Positions 25,576-33,942 are shown, counted from the first letter of the stretch. The stretch: 48,596 bases of DNA from Anaerolineaceae bacterium UBA1415 (GCA_002305635.1 DBPR01000002.1:1-48596), one strand, 5' to 3'. The notes: a model not told the origin generated them from the letters alone. Program-made: numbers and translations.

Positions 25576-26351
25576 CTGAACAGGTCTTTTTCTTTATCGC
25601 GTAACAACTCCGAAGAATGGCCCTCACGCAGCGGATAAGGAAACCCACGGGCATGAATAACCGGTGTTCCCTCACTGGCTTGCCCCATCAAAAGCGAGGC
25701 CGCCGCTGCCAGCTCGTCAGCAGCCGCGATAGTCGTGACCCGCAGCTTATAGGCATTCATATCCTCTTCCCCACGCATATCAACCAAACCTGGCATGCCG
25801 GACAAGCCGATCGTTGTTCCCAGAACACCATTACGCCAGGCTCTGCCGTGGGAGTCGATGATCAAAACTGCAAGTCTTCTCCCGGTTCTTTCTTCCAGTG
25901 CTTCCCGGATTTTTACCGCGGAAAGGTCCGAATCTTCCGGCAAAAGCAAAACCCAATCCTCAGGATCGCCCCAAGGCCTGGTAACATTGGAGTGGTCAAT
26001 GCCAGCATTGGCACACACAAAACCATTCTTTTGCTCAACAATGATCGTCCCTGGTCGCGTCCGCAGTACTTCATTACTCTCCTGCAGGATCAGTTCAACC
26101 AGTTCAGGCCTTTTTTCAAGATATCCTGCCAGTTCGAACGCTTCAGCGGAAGGTTCAACTGTAGTGAGATTAACCAATCTGTTTTCAGCCTTGGAGACGA
26201 CCTTTTGCGCCAGGACAAAAACATCCCCATCCTGAATCTCAACCTCGCTCAATTTGGCCGATTCCAAAATGCAAGCAGCCAGGTCATCACCTGGCTGGAT
26301 CATTGGGAAGTTAATTAATGCGGTCAGTTCTAATCGTTTTGCTTGCTTCAT
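25572..26351 (-). CDS. cofE: CofE F420:gamma-L-glutamyl ligase
   Basis: A 259-residue CofE of the free-standing archaeal type, without the C-terminal nitroreductase domain of actinobacterial FbiB. GDVFVLAQKVVSKAE (42-56) is the family signature. NAGIDHSN, PEDSDLSA and IIDSHGRAWRNGVLGTTIG supply the active-site and metal region. It adds glutamates to F420-0 using GTP. If dehydro-F420-0 is the intermediate here, a separate reductase would be needed; none is recognised among the neighbours. Four-base overlaps link it to npdG and cofD. Confidence 0.94.
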   Translation of the reverse strand: MKQAKRLELTALINFPMIQPGDDLAACILESAKLSEVEIQDGDVFVLAQKVVSKAENRLVNLTTVEPSAEAFELAGYLEKRPELVELILQESNEVLRTRPGTIIVEQKNGFVCANAGIDHSNVTRPWGDPEDWVLLLPEDSDLSAVKIREALEERTGRRLAVLIIDSHGRAWRNGVLGTTIGLSGMPGLVDMRGEEDMNAYKLRVTTIAAADELAAAASLLMGQASEGTPVIHARGFPYPLREGHSSELLRDKEKDLFR

Positions 26352-27007
26352 TCAATCCCGGTAAGTCGAATCCCAGCGGAGGGAACTTTGTATTTGATGT
26401 TCAACCCGATCAGGATCGAGGTGAGACCTTCAAGCACAACCGTGTTTTCGATCACACCTGCGTCCCAGGCTTTCAGACCGATGTCTTCTGCCAGACCGAT
26501 CACAACTTCGCGGGCATCCTTATTGCCTCCTGCAACCAAAACATCACAGTCAATTTCTTCACCTGAAAGTAAATGTTCAAAGGAAATTGTCTGGAAGGCA
26601 TCCACGACCTGCACATCGGGCCCGAGGATTGCCTTAGCCTGAAGAGCGGCGCTGCCTTCTGGCGGCATCTGCACTTTGGTAACTTTGGGTGGTACAAGCG
26701 GAACACAAACATCGATAAGGATCTTGCCCTGCAATTGTTCCTTCAAACCTTCCAAAGTGGCAGCGTGCGCGTTGAAAGGAACCGTCAAAACAGCAATATC
26801 GCATTGTTCCACAGCTTCTTCATTCGTCCAGGCACTGATCCTGACCTCTTTGCCCTCGAACCGCGGCATGAGATCTTCAACCGCCTTAATTGCTTTATCT
26901 ACATTTCGGGAACCAATTAAAACCTCATGGGCAGCCAAAGCCCAACGGAAGCCAAGTCCGCTGCCTTCTCTGCCGGTTCCACCAATAATTGCAATCTTGT
27001 ATGTCAT
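26348..27007 (-). CDS. npdG: NADPH:F420 oxidoreductase
   Basis: A 219-residue protein that begins with a Rossmann motif variant typical of F420-dependent NADP reductase (IAIIGGTGREGSGLGFRWA, 5-23), followed by IGSR, which contacts the NADP phosphate. Later GTGR-linked and VDAFQ segments match Fno/NpdG. It moves hydride between NADPH and F420, so it can charge the F420 pool used by the LLM oxidoreductase. It lies eight bases after ssnA and overlaps cofE by four bases. Confidence 0.9.
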   Translation of the reverse strand: MTYKIAIIGGTGREGSGLGFRWALAAHEVLIGSRNVDKAIKAVEDLMPRFEGKEVRISAWTNEEAVEQCDIAVLTVPFNAHAATLEGLKEQLQGKILIDVCVPLVPPKVTKVQMPPEGSAALQAKAILGPDVQVVDAFQTISFEHLLSGEEIDCDVLVAGGNKDAREVVIGLAEDIGLKAWDAGVIENTVVLEGLTSILIGLNIKYKVPSAGIRLTGIE

Positions 27008-27015
27008 TGATACCT

Positions 27016-28356
27016 CTACATTTCCTGTACACGCGCCCAGGTCTGAGCGGCAACTTCCCGGGATCTGGCGGCAATTTGATGCTCGTCCAGGAAGAGCAGT
27101 TTGCGATCCCGCATCAAAACCTTGCCATTGGCCATCGTCATCGTCACCATGCCGTCACGGAAGCCAAAGAGGATGTGCCAGGGCAAATTTCCAGCATGCA
27201 TCGGAGTGATCGGGTGATAATCGACAAAAATAATGTCTGCAGCCGCGCCCTTTTCAATAACGCCTACGCGCAAACCGTCATAAATTTGAGTGACCAGTCT
27301 GGAATTGTTCGTCACTGCCATCTTGATGACGTCATACCCGTTCATCGCTCTGGGGTCGGCTTTGTGGTCTTTTTGGATCAGATAGGCGACGAACCATTCC
27401 TGCCACATGGCGTTGGAAAATCCGTCGTTTCCCAAACAAACAGGAACGCCCGCGTTTAGCATTTTTTCAACTTCCGCCACGCCAACAGCGTTGTTCATGT
27501 TCGAACGCGGTTGATGCGTAAGCCAGCTGCCGGATTGGACCAACAGCGCTATTTCACGATCGTTCAGGTGGATACCGTGCGCTAAAATGCTCTTGTCATT
27601 GAGAATTCCTTTTTCCCAAAACCGTTCCACCACTCTTTTGCCGTATTTCGCCAAAGAATCTTCCTGGTCAACGATCCCTTCAGCAACATGGGTATGAAAA
27701 CCAGCCCGATCCTGATTGGCCTCGATACAGCGATCCAAAGTCTTGTCCGAAACGCTCAGGCTGGCATGCAAGCCAAAATGAGCCTTGACCATTGGGTCGA
27801 TCTCTCCTGCCTGCACCCGTTCGATAAAGCGTGCGTTCTCGCGAATTCCAGCCAGAGCACGTTCTTCTCCATCGCGATCTGTCACTTCGTAACACAGCGC
27901 GGCACGTAAACCAGACTTTAAAACCGCATTGTAAACGACATCCAGAGAACCATCGATGAAATTGGGAGAGGCGTGATGATCAATGATCGTTGTCGTACCG
28001 TATTTTATGGCATCGATCAAAAGTGTTAAAGCCGAATAACGCACACCATCTTCATCCAGCGCCTTATCCAGCTTCCACCATAGATTTGCCAGAATTTGTG
28101 AAAAATTTCTGGAAGGTTCTCCAGGGATGGCCATGCCGCGTGAAAATGCGCCGTAAAAATGAGTATGCGCGCAAATATTCCCGGGCATGATCAACTGTCC
28201 CTGCGCGTCCAGAACCTCTTCATCAGGACATTGCTTGCTCAGCACACCGGCAGCAGCAATATCTTTGATAATGCCATCCTGAACCAGGATCTCATGATTC
28301 TCCAGAATTTGGTTGGGGTCGCCCCAGGTAACGATCGGGCCATTTCGAATGATCAT
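27016..28356 (-). CDS. ssnA: SsnA-like putative aminohydrolase
   Basis: A 446-residue metal-dependent amidohydrolase of the chlorohydrolase/cytosine deaminase group. Metal ligands are seen in AHTHFYG (63-69), HTHVAEG, LAHGIHL and LGNDGFS. The segments NLWWKLDKALDED, IDHHASPNFIDGSL and CYEVTDRDGEE match E. coli SsnA closely as remembered, more than guanine deaminase or TrzN-type enzymes. SsnA is genetically associated with selenium-dependent molybdenum hydroxylases (xdhD, ygfM, ygfK), and XdhD- and YgfM-like proteins lie downstream in this operon. Its substrate has not been established, as far as I know; a deaminated purine or an opened ring is a plausible guess. Confidence 0.87.
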   Translation of the reverse strand: MIIRNGPIVTWGDPNQILENHEILVQDGIIKDIAAAGVLSKQCPDEEVLDAQGQLIMPGNICAHTHFYGAFSRGMAIPGEPSRNFSQILANLWWKLDKALDEDGVRYSALTLLIDAIKYGTTTIIDHHASPNFIDGSLDVVYNAVLKSGLRAALCYEVTDRDGEERALAGIRENARFIERVQAGEIDPMVKAHFGLHASLSVSDKTLDRCIEANQDRAGFHTHVAEGIVDQEDSLAKYGKRVVERFWEKGILNDKSILAHGIHLNDREIALLVQSGSWLTHQPRSNMNNAVGVAEVEKMLNAGVPVCLGNDGFSNAMWQEWFVAYLIQKDHKADPRAMNGYDVIKMAVTNNSRLVTQIYDGLRVGVIEKGAAADIIFVDYHPITPMHAGNLPWHILFGFRDGMVTMTMANGKVLMRDRKLLFLDEHQIAARSREVAAQTWARVQEM

Positions 28357-28378
28357 TTCAGCCTCTTTCCCTGATGAA

Positions 28379-28786
28379 TTAATCAGTTAATTGATAGAGT
28401 TCGATCAATACGCCGTTGCCCGCTTTGGGATGGATGAAAGCCATTTTCCGACCAGGCAAAACTTCAGCGGTCTCATTGATCAAACGTACACCTTTTTCTT
28501 TTAGCTCAGCCAGTTTGGCATCAATATCATCAACCTCGAAACAAATATGGTGCATGCCTTCACCGCGTTTCTCGAGATAGGCTGCCAGGCCTGAATCGCT
28601 GCTGGTCGGTTGAACAAGCTCAACTTCGCTGTCGCCAACGGGGATAAATGCTACCCGGGAGTGTTGGGTTGGAACGACCTCGATATGGTCGAGCTTCAGG
28701 CCCAATTGTTCTTCCCAGAATTTCAAAGATTCCTCAATATCACGAACAACGATCGCGACGTGGTTTATTTTTTTAATGGTGGTCAT
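28379..28786 (-). CDS. mce: Methylmalonyl-CoA epimerase
   Basis: A 135-residue glyoxalase-fold (VOC) protein. It starts with INHVAIVVRDIEESLKFWEEQLG, ends with HPKAGNGVLIELYQ, and has GEGMHHICFEVDD in the second half, with the metal ligands expected of Mce. It interconverts (S)- and (R)-methylmalonyl-CoA. It is 12 bases after mutA, the enzyme that uses the R form, which removes doubt between Mce and other VOC proteins. Confidence 0.93.
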   Translation of the reverse strand: MTTIKKINHVAIVVRDIEESLKFWEEQLGLKLDHIEVVPTQHSRVAFIPVGDSEVELVQPTSSDSGLAAYLEKRGEGMHHICFEVDDIDAKLAELKEKGVRLINETAEVLPGRKMAFIHPKAGNGVLIELYQLTD

Positions 28787-28798
28787 AATTCTCCTTTT

Positions 28799-30454
28799 TT
28801 AAATATAGTTCGGGGCAACATATTCACCCCAGACTTTTCTTAACCTTCCACAGATCTCGCCCAGAGTCAGCTTGTTTTCGACGCACTCGATGATGACCGG
28901 CATCATATTCGTATCGCTCAAGGCGGCAGCTTCGAGTTGGTTCAACAAAGCTTCGACACGTTCAGGATCGCGGGAAGCGCGCAGCGCAGCCAGCCGCGCG
29001 TGCTGCTCCTGTTCGATGCTCGGGTCGATCTTCAGAGCTTCCAGTGTCAGTTCTTCCTGAACCTGGAACTTATTCACACCAACGACGATGTCTGCCTTGT
29101 TCTCAAGTCGTCGTTGCGCCTGGAAAGCCGCTTCCTGAATTTCACTCTGAACGAAACCGCTCTCGATGGCGCTCAGCGCTCCGCCAATGTCATCTATTTT
29201 GGCGATGTACTCAGCAGCTTGCTTTTCGATCTCATCGGTCAAATACTCGACAAGATAAGAGCCAGCCATTGGATCAATGGAATCGGCAACGCCGGATTCA
29301 AAACCGATGATCTGTTGGGTGCGCAGGGCGACCTGAACCGACTTGACGGTCGGCAGCCAAAGCGCTTCGTCCATACTGTTGGTATGCAGGGATTGGGTTC
29401 CGCCCAACACAGCTGCCAGCGCCTGCAAGGTCACACGGATCACATTGTTCTCCGGTTGTTGGGCGGTCAGGGTTGAACCAGCCGTTTGCGTATGGAAGCG
29501 CAGCCGTTCCGATTTGCTGCTTTTCGCGCCAAAACGTTCGCGCATGATCTTCGCGTACAAACGCCGTGCCGCTCGGAACTTGGCAATTTCTTCCAGGAAG
29601 TTATTATGGGCGTTGAAGAAGAACGATAGCTGATCAGCAAATTCATCAACATCCATACCAGCTTTGATGGCAGCTTCGATATAGGCGATCGCGTTTGCCA
29701 AAGTGAAGGCGACTTCCTGAACAGCGGTGGAACCAGCTTCGCGGATGTGGTAACCCGAAATGCTGATCGTATTCCAGTTGGGCACGTCTGTCTTGCAGAA
29801 CTGGAAGATATCGGTGATCAGGCGCATACTGCTCTTGGGCGGGAAAATATAAGTTCCACGAGCAATATATTCTTTGAGAATATCGTTCTGGATCGTGCCG
29901 CGCAAGGCTTTTGAATCAACACCCTGTTTTTTGGCCACCGCGATATACATCGCCAACAGAACAGCCGCGGGAGCGTTGATGGTCATACTGGTAGACACTT
30001 TATCAAGTGGTATCTGATCAAACAAAGTTTCCATGTCCTCAATTGAGGAGATCGAAACACCCACTTTGCCGACTTCGCCCATCGCGATGGGATCATCAGC
30101 GTCGTAGCCAATTTGGGTAGGCAGGTCGAAAGCAACGCTCAGACCAGTTTGCCCTTGTTCGAGCAAAAAACGGTAGCGCTTGTTCGATTCAGCCGCGCTC
30201 GAAAAGCCAGCGTACTGGCGCATTGTCCAGAGTCTGCCGCGATACATGGTCGGCTGCACCCCGCGCGTGTAGGGGTAAGACGCCGGTAATCCGATCTCCT
30301 CAAAATTGTTCGGATTGATCTTGTCGGGTGGAACAACCGCAGGGATAGGGATATTTGCTGAGGTATTGAATTCTTCTTTTCGTTCAGGGAATCTTTTGAT
30401 GGCGGGCTGATAGACCTTTTCTTGCCAGGTTTCGAATTGTGTTTTTTCTGTCAT
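28799..30454 (-). CDS. mutA: Methylmalonyl-CoA mutase large-subunit-type catalytic domain
   Basis: A 551-residue catalytic TIM-barrel domain (YPYTRGVQPTMYRGRLWTMR, GLSVAFDLPTQIGYD, NISGYHIREAGSTA-like segment, GGTQSLHTNSMDEALWLPT). There is no B12-binding domain at the C-terminus, so a separate small subunit must be encoded elsewhere. The enzyme converts succinyl-CoA and methylmalonyl-CoA. The start was set at the ATG 30454, preceded by GAGGAAAGGT; the longer frame to 30565 runs through the probable promoter. It is the first gene of the long leftward operon. Related acyl-CoA mutases (isobutyryl, ethylmalonyl) share this domain, but the mce neighbour favours methylmalonyl-CoA. Confidence 0.92.
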   Translation of the reverse strand: MTEKTQFETWQEKVYQPAIKRFPERKEEFNTSANIPIPAVVPPDKINPNNFEEIGLPASYPYTRGVQPTMYRGRLWTMRQYAGFSSAAESNKRYRFLLEQGQTGLSVAFDLPTQIGYDADDPIAMGEVGKVGVSISSIEDMETLFDQIPLDKVSTSMTINAPAAVLLAMYIAVAKKQGVDSKALRGTIQNDILKEYIARGTYIFPPKSSMRLITDIFQFCKTDVPNWNTISISGYHIREAGSTAVQEVAFTLANAIAYIEAAIKAGMDVDEFADQLSFFFNAHNNFLEEIAKFRAARRLYAKIMRERFGAKSSKSERLRFHTQTAGSTLTAQQPENNVIRVTLQALAAVLGGTQSLHTNSMDEALWLPTVKSVQVALRTQQIIGFESGVADSIDPMAGSYLVEYLTDEIEKQAAEYIAKIDDIGGALSAIESGFVQSEIQEAAFQAQRRLENKADIVVGVNKFQVQEELTLEALKIDPSIEQEQHARLAALRASRDPERVEALLNQLEAAALSDTNMMPVIIECVENKLTLGEICGRLRKVWGEYVAPNYI

Positions 30455-30491
30455 ACCTTTCCTCATTGAATGGTTAATGGTTAACAAACTA

Positions 30492-30497
30492 AGTATA
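30492..30497 (-). promoter_or_regulatory. Putative -10 element of the mutA-to-mocA operon
   Basis: TATACT on the minus strand lies 38 bases before the mutA ATG and would start a leader of about 30 bases carrying a good ribosome binding site. No convincing -35 hexamer is found. This is the only candidate seen upstream of a 16-gene run with no internal gap longer than 22 bases. Confidence 0.4.
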
Positions 30498-30611
30498 CCC
30501 GAATAAACCGATTTTCCGCCGCTTATTCCTGGATTTGTTCCATCCGAAATACAAGTCAGGTTCAATTATTTACTTGCCTTATAAAATTCGTACCCATTTT
30601 TCTGTTATTTA

Positions 30612-30651
30612 TGGTAATATTTTCGGGCTCGCGTGTTGTACCCTTCACACG
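30612..30651 (+). promoter_or_regulatory. Extended -10 promoter and leader hairpin of rplI
   Basis: TGGTAATAT (30612-30620) is an extended -10 element. Downstream, CGTGT (30632-30636) and ACACG (30647-30651) form a small hairpin in the leader of about 55 bases. AAAGGG before the ATG at 30684 is the ribosome binding site. Whether the hairpin has a regulatory role is unknown. Confidence 0.5.
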
Positions 30652-30683
30652 ACAGAAATTAATTAGCACAGAAAGGGCTAGAA

Positions 30684-31196
30684 ATGAAAGTTTTACTGAT
30701 TAAAGACGTTTACAAATTGGGCCGCGCTGGCGATATTAAGAAAGTCGCCAATGGCTATGGCCGCAACTACCTCATCCCCCAGGGTTTCGCGATTCCCGCA
30801 ACTGAAAACTCAGCCAAGGTCGCCGAAGCGATCGCCAAAAAGGCAACTGAAAAGCGTGCCGCGCTCAACGAAGAGCTCAAGAGCGTTGCTGAAGTCTTAT
30901 CCGCCCTGGAACTCTACTTCCCGGTCAAAGCTGGCGAAACCGGCAAACTCTACGGTTCAGTTTCTCCTCAAAACATAGTTGACCGCATCAAGGAAGAAAA
31001 AGGTATCGAGATCGACCGCCATCAATTGGTCACCGAACCAATTCGTACCCTTGGCGAATACACGATCCCTGTCAGCCTGACGCTTGATCTCGTTCCTGAG
31101 ATCCACGTCATCATTCACCGCGAAGGCGAAGTCTTCAAGACCGCCGTTGTGGAAGAAGTCGTCGTTGAAGAAGAAGCTCCGGCTGAAGAAAATTAG
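30684..31196 (+). CDS. rplI: 50S ribosomal protein L9
   Basis: A 170-residue L9. The N-terminal signature GRAGDIKKVANGYGRNYLIP (14-33) is exact, followed by the long connecting helix and the C-terminal domain (KLYGSVSPQNIVDRI, about 88-102). A glutamate-rich tail of about 20 residues (EEVVVEEEAPAEEN) extends past the usual 150-residue end. L9 binds 23S rRNA near the L1 stalk and limits frameshifting. In many bacteria rplI follows rpsF-ssb-rpsR; here it stands alone with its own promoter and terminator. Confidence 0.97.
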   Translation: MKVLLIKDVYKLGRAGDIKKVANGYGRNYLIPQGFAIPATENSAKVAEAIAKKATEKRAALNEELKSVAEVLSALELYFPVKAGETGKLYGSVSPQNIVDRIKEEKGIEIDRHQLVTEPIRTLGEYTIPVSLTLDLVPEIHVIIHREGEVFKTAVVEEVVVEEEAPAEEN

Positions 31197-31229
31197 TCTG
31201 AGCGCATTTTTTCAATAAAAAGGGTAAAA

Positions 31230-31262
31230 AGCCTGCTGCATTAAACAGCAGGCTAATTTTTT
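31230..31262 (+). terminator. Intrinsic terminator after rplI
   Basis: A 9-bp stem, AGCCTGCTG (31230-31238) with CAGCAGGCT (31246-31254), is followed by AATTTTTT. It ends rplI just before the next gene, whose ATG is only 17 bases downstream at 31279. That gene must therefore start from a promoter inside or right after the hairpin. Confidence 0.88.
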
Positions 31263-31264
31263 GT

Positions 31265-31270
31265 TAGAAT
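31265..31270 (+). promoter_or_regulatory. Putative -10 element for leaderless transcription of the rodZ-like gene
   Basis: TAGAAT ends eight bases before the ATG at 31279, so transcription would begin at or within a few bases of the start codon. There is no Shine-Dalgarno sequence in the space between terminator and ATG. This matches leaderless mRNA architecture. Confidence 0.5.
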
Positions 31271-31278
31271 CAAGTGGT

Positions 31279-32559
31279 ATGGATTATTCAGGTTCGCAAC
31301 TAAAAAAGATTCGGCTTGAGCGCAACATCCCTCTCGAACAGGTTGCCTCGGCTACCCGCATCCGCATGGCAATTTTGCAGGATCTTGAAGATGAAGAATA
31401 TTCGGAATTGAGTTCCTCGACTCAGGCCAAAGGGTTTTTGCGTCTCTACGCCAAATTTCTTGATTTGCCTGACGATCCTGAAGTCCTGGCTTCTCAGGAA
31501 GCAGCAGAAACAGGTCAAGGTCCTGAAGTTTCAGATATTTCATCTACCTTTGAGTCAGAAGCCGTAAAACCAGCTGAGATCGTTGAAACCGCCAGGATTC
31601 CTGACCCGATCCCAGAAACAATGCCAGACCAAACATCACCTCCAGCTGATCCCGTCACGCCCGCGACCGAATCCGTCATCCCTGAATCGCAAAAGGAGCT
31701 GGAAGCCATCGGGCGCGAACTGGTCGCGCGGCGTCACTATCTCAATATTTCATGGGACCTGATCGAGCAGGAGACCCGGATTCCAAAAGATCAATTGCGC
31801 AGTGTCGAACGGGGCGATCTTGATTCGTTTTTCAGTCCGACGAAGTTTAAGAGTGTTTTACTGTCTTATACTCGCTTTTTAAACCTTGACGTCACAGCGA
31901 TCATGATCCGTTACGCTGACGCGATCCAGAAACGTCGTCTCGAAAAGAACCTTACGAAAAGGAAGCCTCTGCAAAGCATCAGGGTTTTGCCGCCGTTTCT
32001 CCTCAATTTAAGAAGGTTTTTCACCCTGGACCTCTTTTTCGGAACCTTGATGATCCTCGGAATCGTTGGTTTTTTGATCTGGGGCATTTCGCGCATGTCT
32101 TTTGGCAATGATTCCCCGGAAATTCCGGCTACGCTGCCAGCGGTTGCGGATATTCTGCTGGCTGAAACGACACAAGAAACGGTGGAGAGGAGTGAAACTC
32201 CCGAACTGACGCTGGAAGTAATGGAAGTGCCAACCCCAACACCTTTTTTCTCGGTTTCCGAGCAAAGTTCTGCGCTTGAGCTTGTCATCCTCACCCGTCA
32301 GAACACCTGGCTGCGCATCCTCTGTGATGGCGAAGTTGTCTACCAGGGTCGTCAGGCACCGGGGAACGTCCTAACCTATGCGGCAGACGAATCCATCGAG
32401 CTGCAAACCGGTAACATCGCAGGGCTTGAGATCATTTTCAACCAAAGCCCTTATGACTACGGCGAACAAGCGCTCGGAACGCCTGCCCGCCTTTGGTTTT
32501 CTGATGAAGGCGTTTCAGAATTACCAATTATTGAGTTGGAAGCAACTCAAAAACCGTGA
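31279..32559 (+). CDS. rodZ: RodZ-like membrane protein with two HTH domains
   Basis: A 426-residue protein with a RodZ-type cytoplasmic HTH at about 5-65 (LKKIRLERNIPLEQVASATR), a Pro/Glu/Thr-rich linker, and a second HTH of the same kind at about 138-210 (GRELVARRHYLNISWDLIEQ). A single transmembrane helix follows at about 249-271, then a Thr/Pro linker and an extracytoplasmic DUF4115-like beta domain near 325-410 (WLRILCDGEVVYQGR). RodZ links MreB to the cell-wall elongation machinery. Two HTH copies in one chain are unusual; normal RodZ has one. The ATG at 31279 is chosen because the TTG at 31261 lies in the terminator. Confidence 0.82.
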   Translation: MDYSGSQLKKIRLERNIPLEQVASATRIRMAILQDLEDEEYSELSSSTQAKGFLRLYAKFLDLPDDPEVLASQEAAETGQGPEVSDISSTFESEAVKPAEIVETARIPDPIPETMPDQTSPPADPVTPATESVIPESQKELEAIGRELVARRHYLNISWDLIEQETRIPKDQLRSVERGDLDSFFSPTKFKSVLLSYTRFLNLDVTAIMIRYADAIQKRRLEKNLTKRKPLQSIRVLPPFLLNLRRFFTLDLFFGTLMILGIVGFLIWGISRMSFGNDSPEIPATLPAVADILLAETTQETVERSETPELTLEVMEVPTPTPFFSVSEQSSALELVILTRQNTWLRILCDGEVVYQGRQAPGNVLTYAADESIELQTGNIAGLEIIFNQSPYDYGEQALGTPARLWFSDEGVSELPIIELEATQKP

Positions 32560-32574
32560 CATTTTCGGAATACT

Positions 32575-33906
32575 ATGAAAAAGAACACTTTTCACATCAT
32601 TAGTTTAGGCTGCGCTAAGAATCTGGTGGATTCCAATGTGCTGGCGCAATTGCTCGAAGAACAAGACCTGATTTACGCCCGTTCAGCCCGACAGGCTGAG
32701 TTTGTTTTGGTCAACACCTGCGGCTTCATCCATGACGCGCGCGAAGAATCCCTGACAACGATCAAAGAGCTTCTCAAAAGCAAAAAACCTGAACAAAAGA
32801 TCATCGCCACCGGCTGCCTGGCGGAACGTTGGCGCGAAAAGCTCATCAAAACTCATCCTGGACTGAACGGCTTGATCGGCACGCGCAGCCTGGAAGATAT
32901 CGTTCCGCTGGTTCAAAGCCTTCGTGATAAGGATCAAAAATCCAAACTTTACCCCTATCCTCTCTATCCAATTCTGCACTACCCACAGGGAGCTTCCTAT
33001 ACCGCCATCCAAGGCGGAAGCAGTTATCTGAAGATCGCCGACGGCTGCCACCGTGCCTGTGCCTTTTGCGCCATTCCCGGCATCAAAGGCAGCCTGGTCA
33101 GCCGTGATGTTGATGATGTGATTGAGGACGCGCTTTTCCTTCAATCGGAAGGTGTAAAGGAGATCAATATGATCGCCCAGGATGTGACCGCTTACGGGCA
33201 TGACCGCGGAGAAAACGATAGATTGGCTAAGCTGCTTGCGAAGCTGCTTCCTCAGATTCCCGAGGTTCCCTGGCTGCGCTTACTATACACCTACCCGGGT
33301 ATGGTTTCCGAGGCCCTGATCGACCTGATGGCAAGCGAAAATCAGCTCTTGCCTTATCTTGACATTCCCTTACAGCATGCCGATCCACAAGTGCTTAAGG
33401 CCATGCGGCGTCCGTCGGATATCGACTGGGTTCGTCAAACCATAAAGAAAATGCGGGCAAAGATCCCGAATCTCGTAGTTCGCTCAACCTTTATTGTCGG
33501 CTTTCCAAACGAAAGCGAAGACCACTTCAGAAACCTGCTTGATTTCATTGAGGAAATGCGCTTTGACCATCTGGGAGTCTTCACCTATTCTCCCGAGGAA
33601 GAAACATCTGCTTATCTGATGGAAGATGCCATCCCTGAAGAGGAAAAGAAAGAACGCATGAACCAGGTAATGGAATTGCAAAGCTCAATTTCCACACATA
33701 AGAACCAGGCCCTGATCGGCCGCAGCCTCGACATGTTGGTTGAGGGCATCGATGAAGAACAAAACATTCTTGTCGGTCGCAGTTATCGCGATGCCCCCGA
33801 AATTGACGGCCTGATCGTCGCGCAAGGCTCTGCCCAGGTAGGTGAAATGACCAGGATCAGGGTTGAAAGCTCTGGACCCTATGACCTTTTCGGCAAACAA
33901 CTTTAA
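32575..33906 (+). CDS. rimO: Ribosomal protein S12 methylthiotransferase
   Basis: A 443-residue radical-SAM enzyme that adds a methylthio group to an aspartate of ribosomal protein S12. The N-terminal MTTase domain carries Cys13, Cys49 and Cys81; the radical-SAM cluster motif is CHRACAFC (Cys158, Cys162, Cys165); a TRAM domain closes the protein. IADGCHRACAFCAIPGIKG and MIAQDVTAYG separate RimO from the tRNA enzymes MiaB and MtaB. It lies 15 bases after the rodZ-like gene. S12 forms part of the decoding site, so this is one more decoding-related modification in the window. Confidence 0.95.
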   Translation: MKKNTFHIISLGCAKNLVDSNVLAQLLEEQDLIYARSARQAEFVLVNTCGFIHDAREESLTTIKELLKSKKPEQKIIATGCLAERWREKLIKTHPGLNGLIGTRSLEDIVPLVQSLRDKDQKSKLYPYPLYPILHYPQGASYTAIQGGSSYLKIADGCHRACAFCAIPGIKGSLVSRDVDDVIEDALFLQSEGVKEINMIAQDVTAYGHDRGENDRLAKLLAKLLPQIPEVPWLRLLYTYPGMVSEALIDLMASENQLLPYLDIPLQHADPQVLKAMRRPSDIDWVRQTIKKMRAKIPNLVVRSTFIVGFPNESEDHFRNLLDFIEEMRFDHLGVFTYSPEEETSAYLMEDAIPEEEKKERMNQVMELQSSISTHKNQALIGRSLDMLVEGIDEEQNILVGRSYRDAPEIDGLIVAQGSAQVGEMTRIRVESSGPYDLFGKQL

Positions 33907-33910
33907 GAAA

Positions 33911-33942
33911 AAAACCTGAGTCTTGAGCTCAGGTTTTTCCCA
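33911..33942. terminator. Bidirectional terminator between rimO and the anchored repeat protein
   Basis: AAAACCTGAG (33911-33920) pairs with CTCAGGTTTT (33928-33937) around a 7-base loop. T residues follow on the plus strand to 33938, and a run of seven T follows on the minus strand. It serves the convergent genes on both sides. Confidence 0.85.

Noticed and set aside
25617..26318. 233-codon open frame on the plus strand opposite cofE
   Set aside because: Entirely antisense to cofE, with low-complexity His/Arg/Gln-rich translation and no recognisable domain.
30455..30565. N-terminal extension of mutA to 30565
   Set aside because: The added 37 residues do not resemble the family, and the stretch contains the probable promoter; GAGGAAAGG precedes the ATG at 30454.
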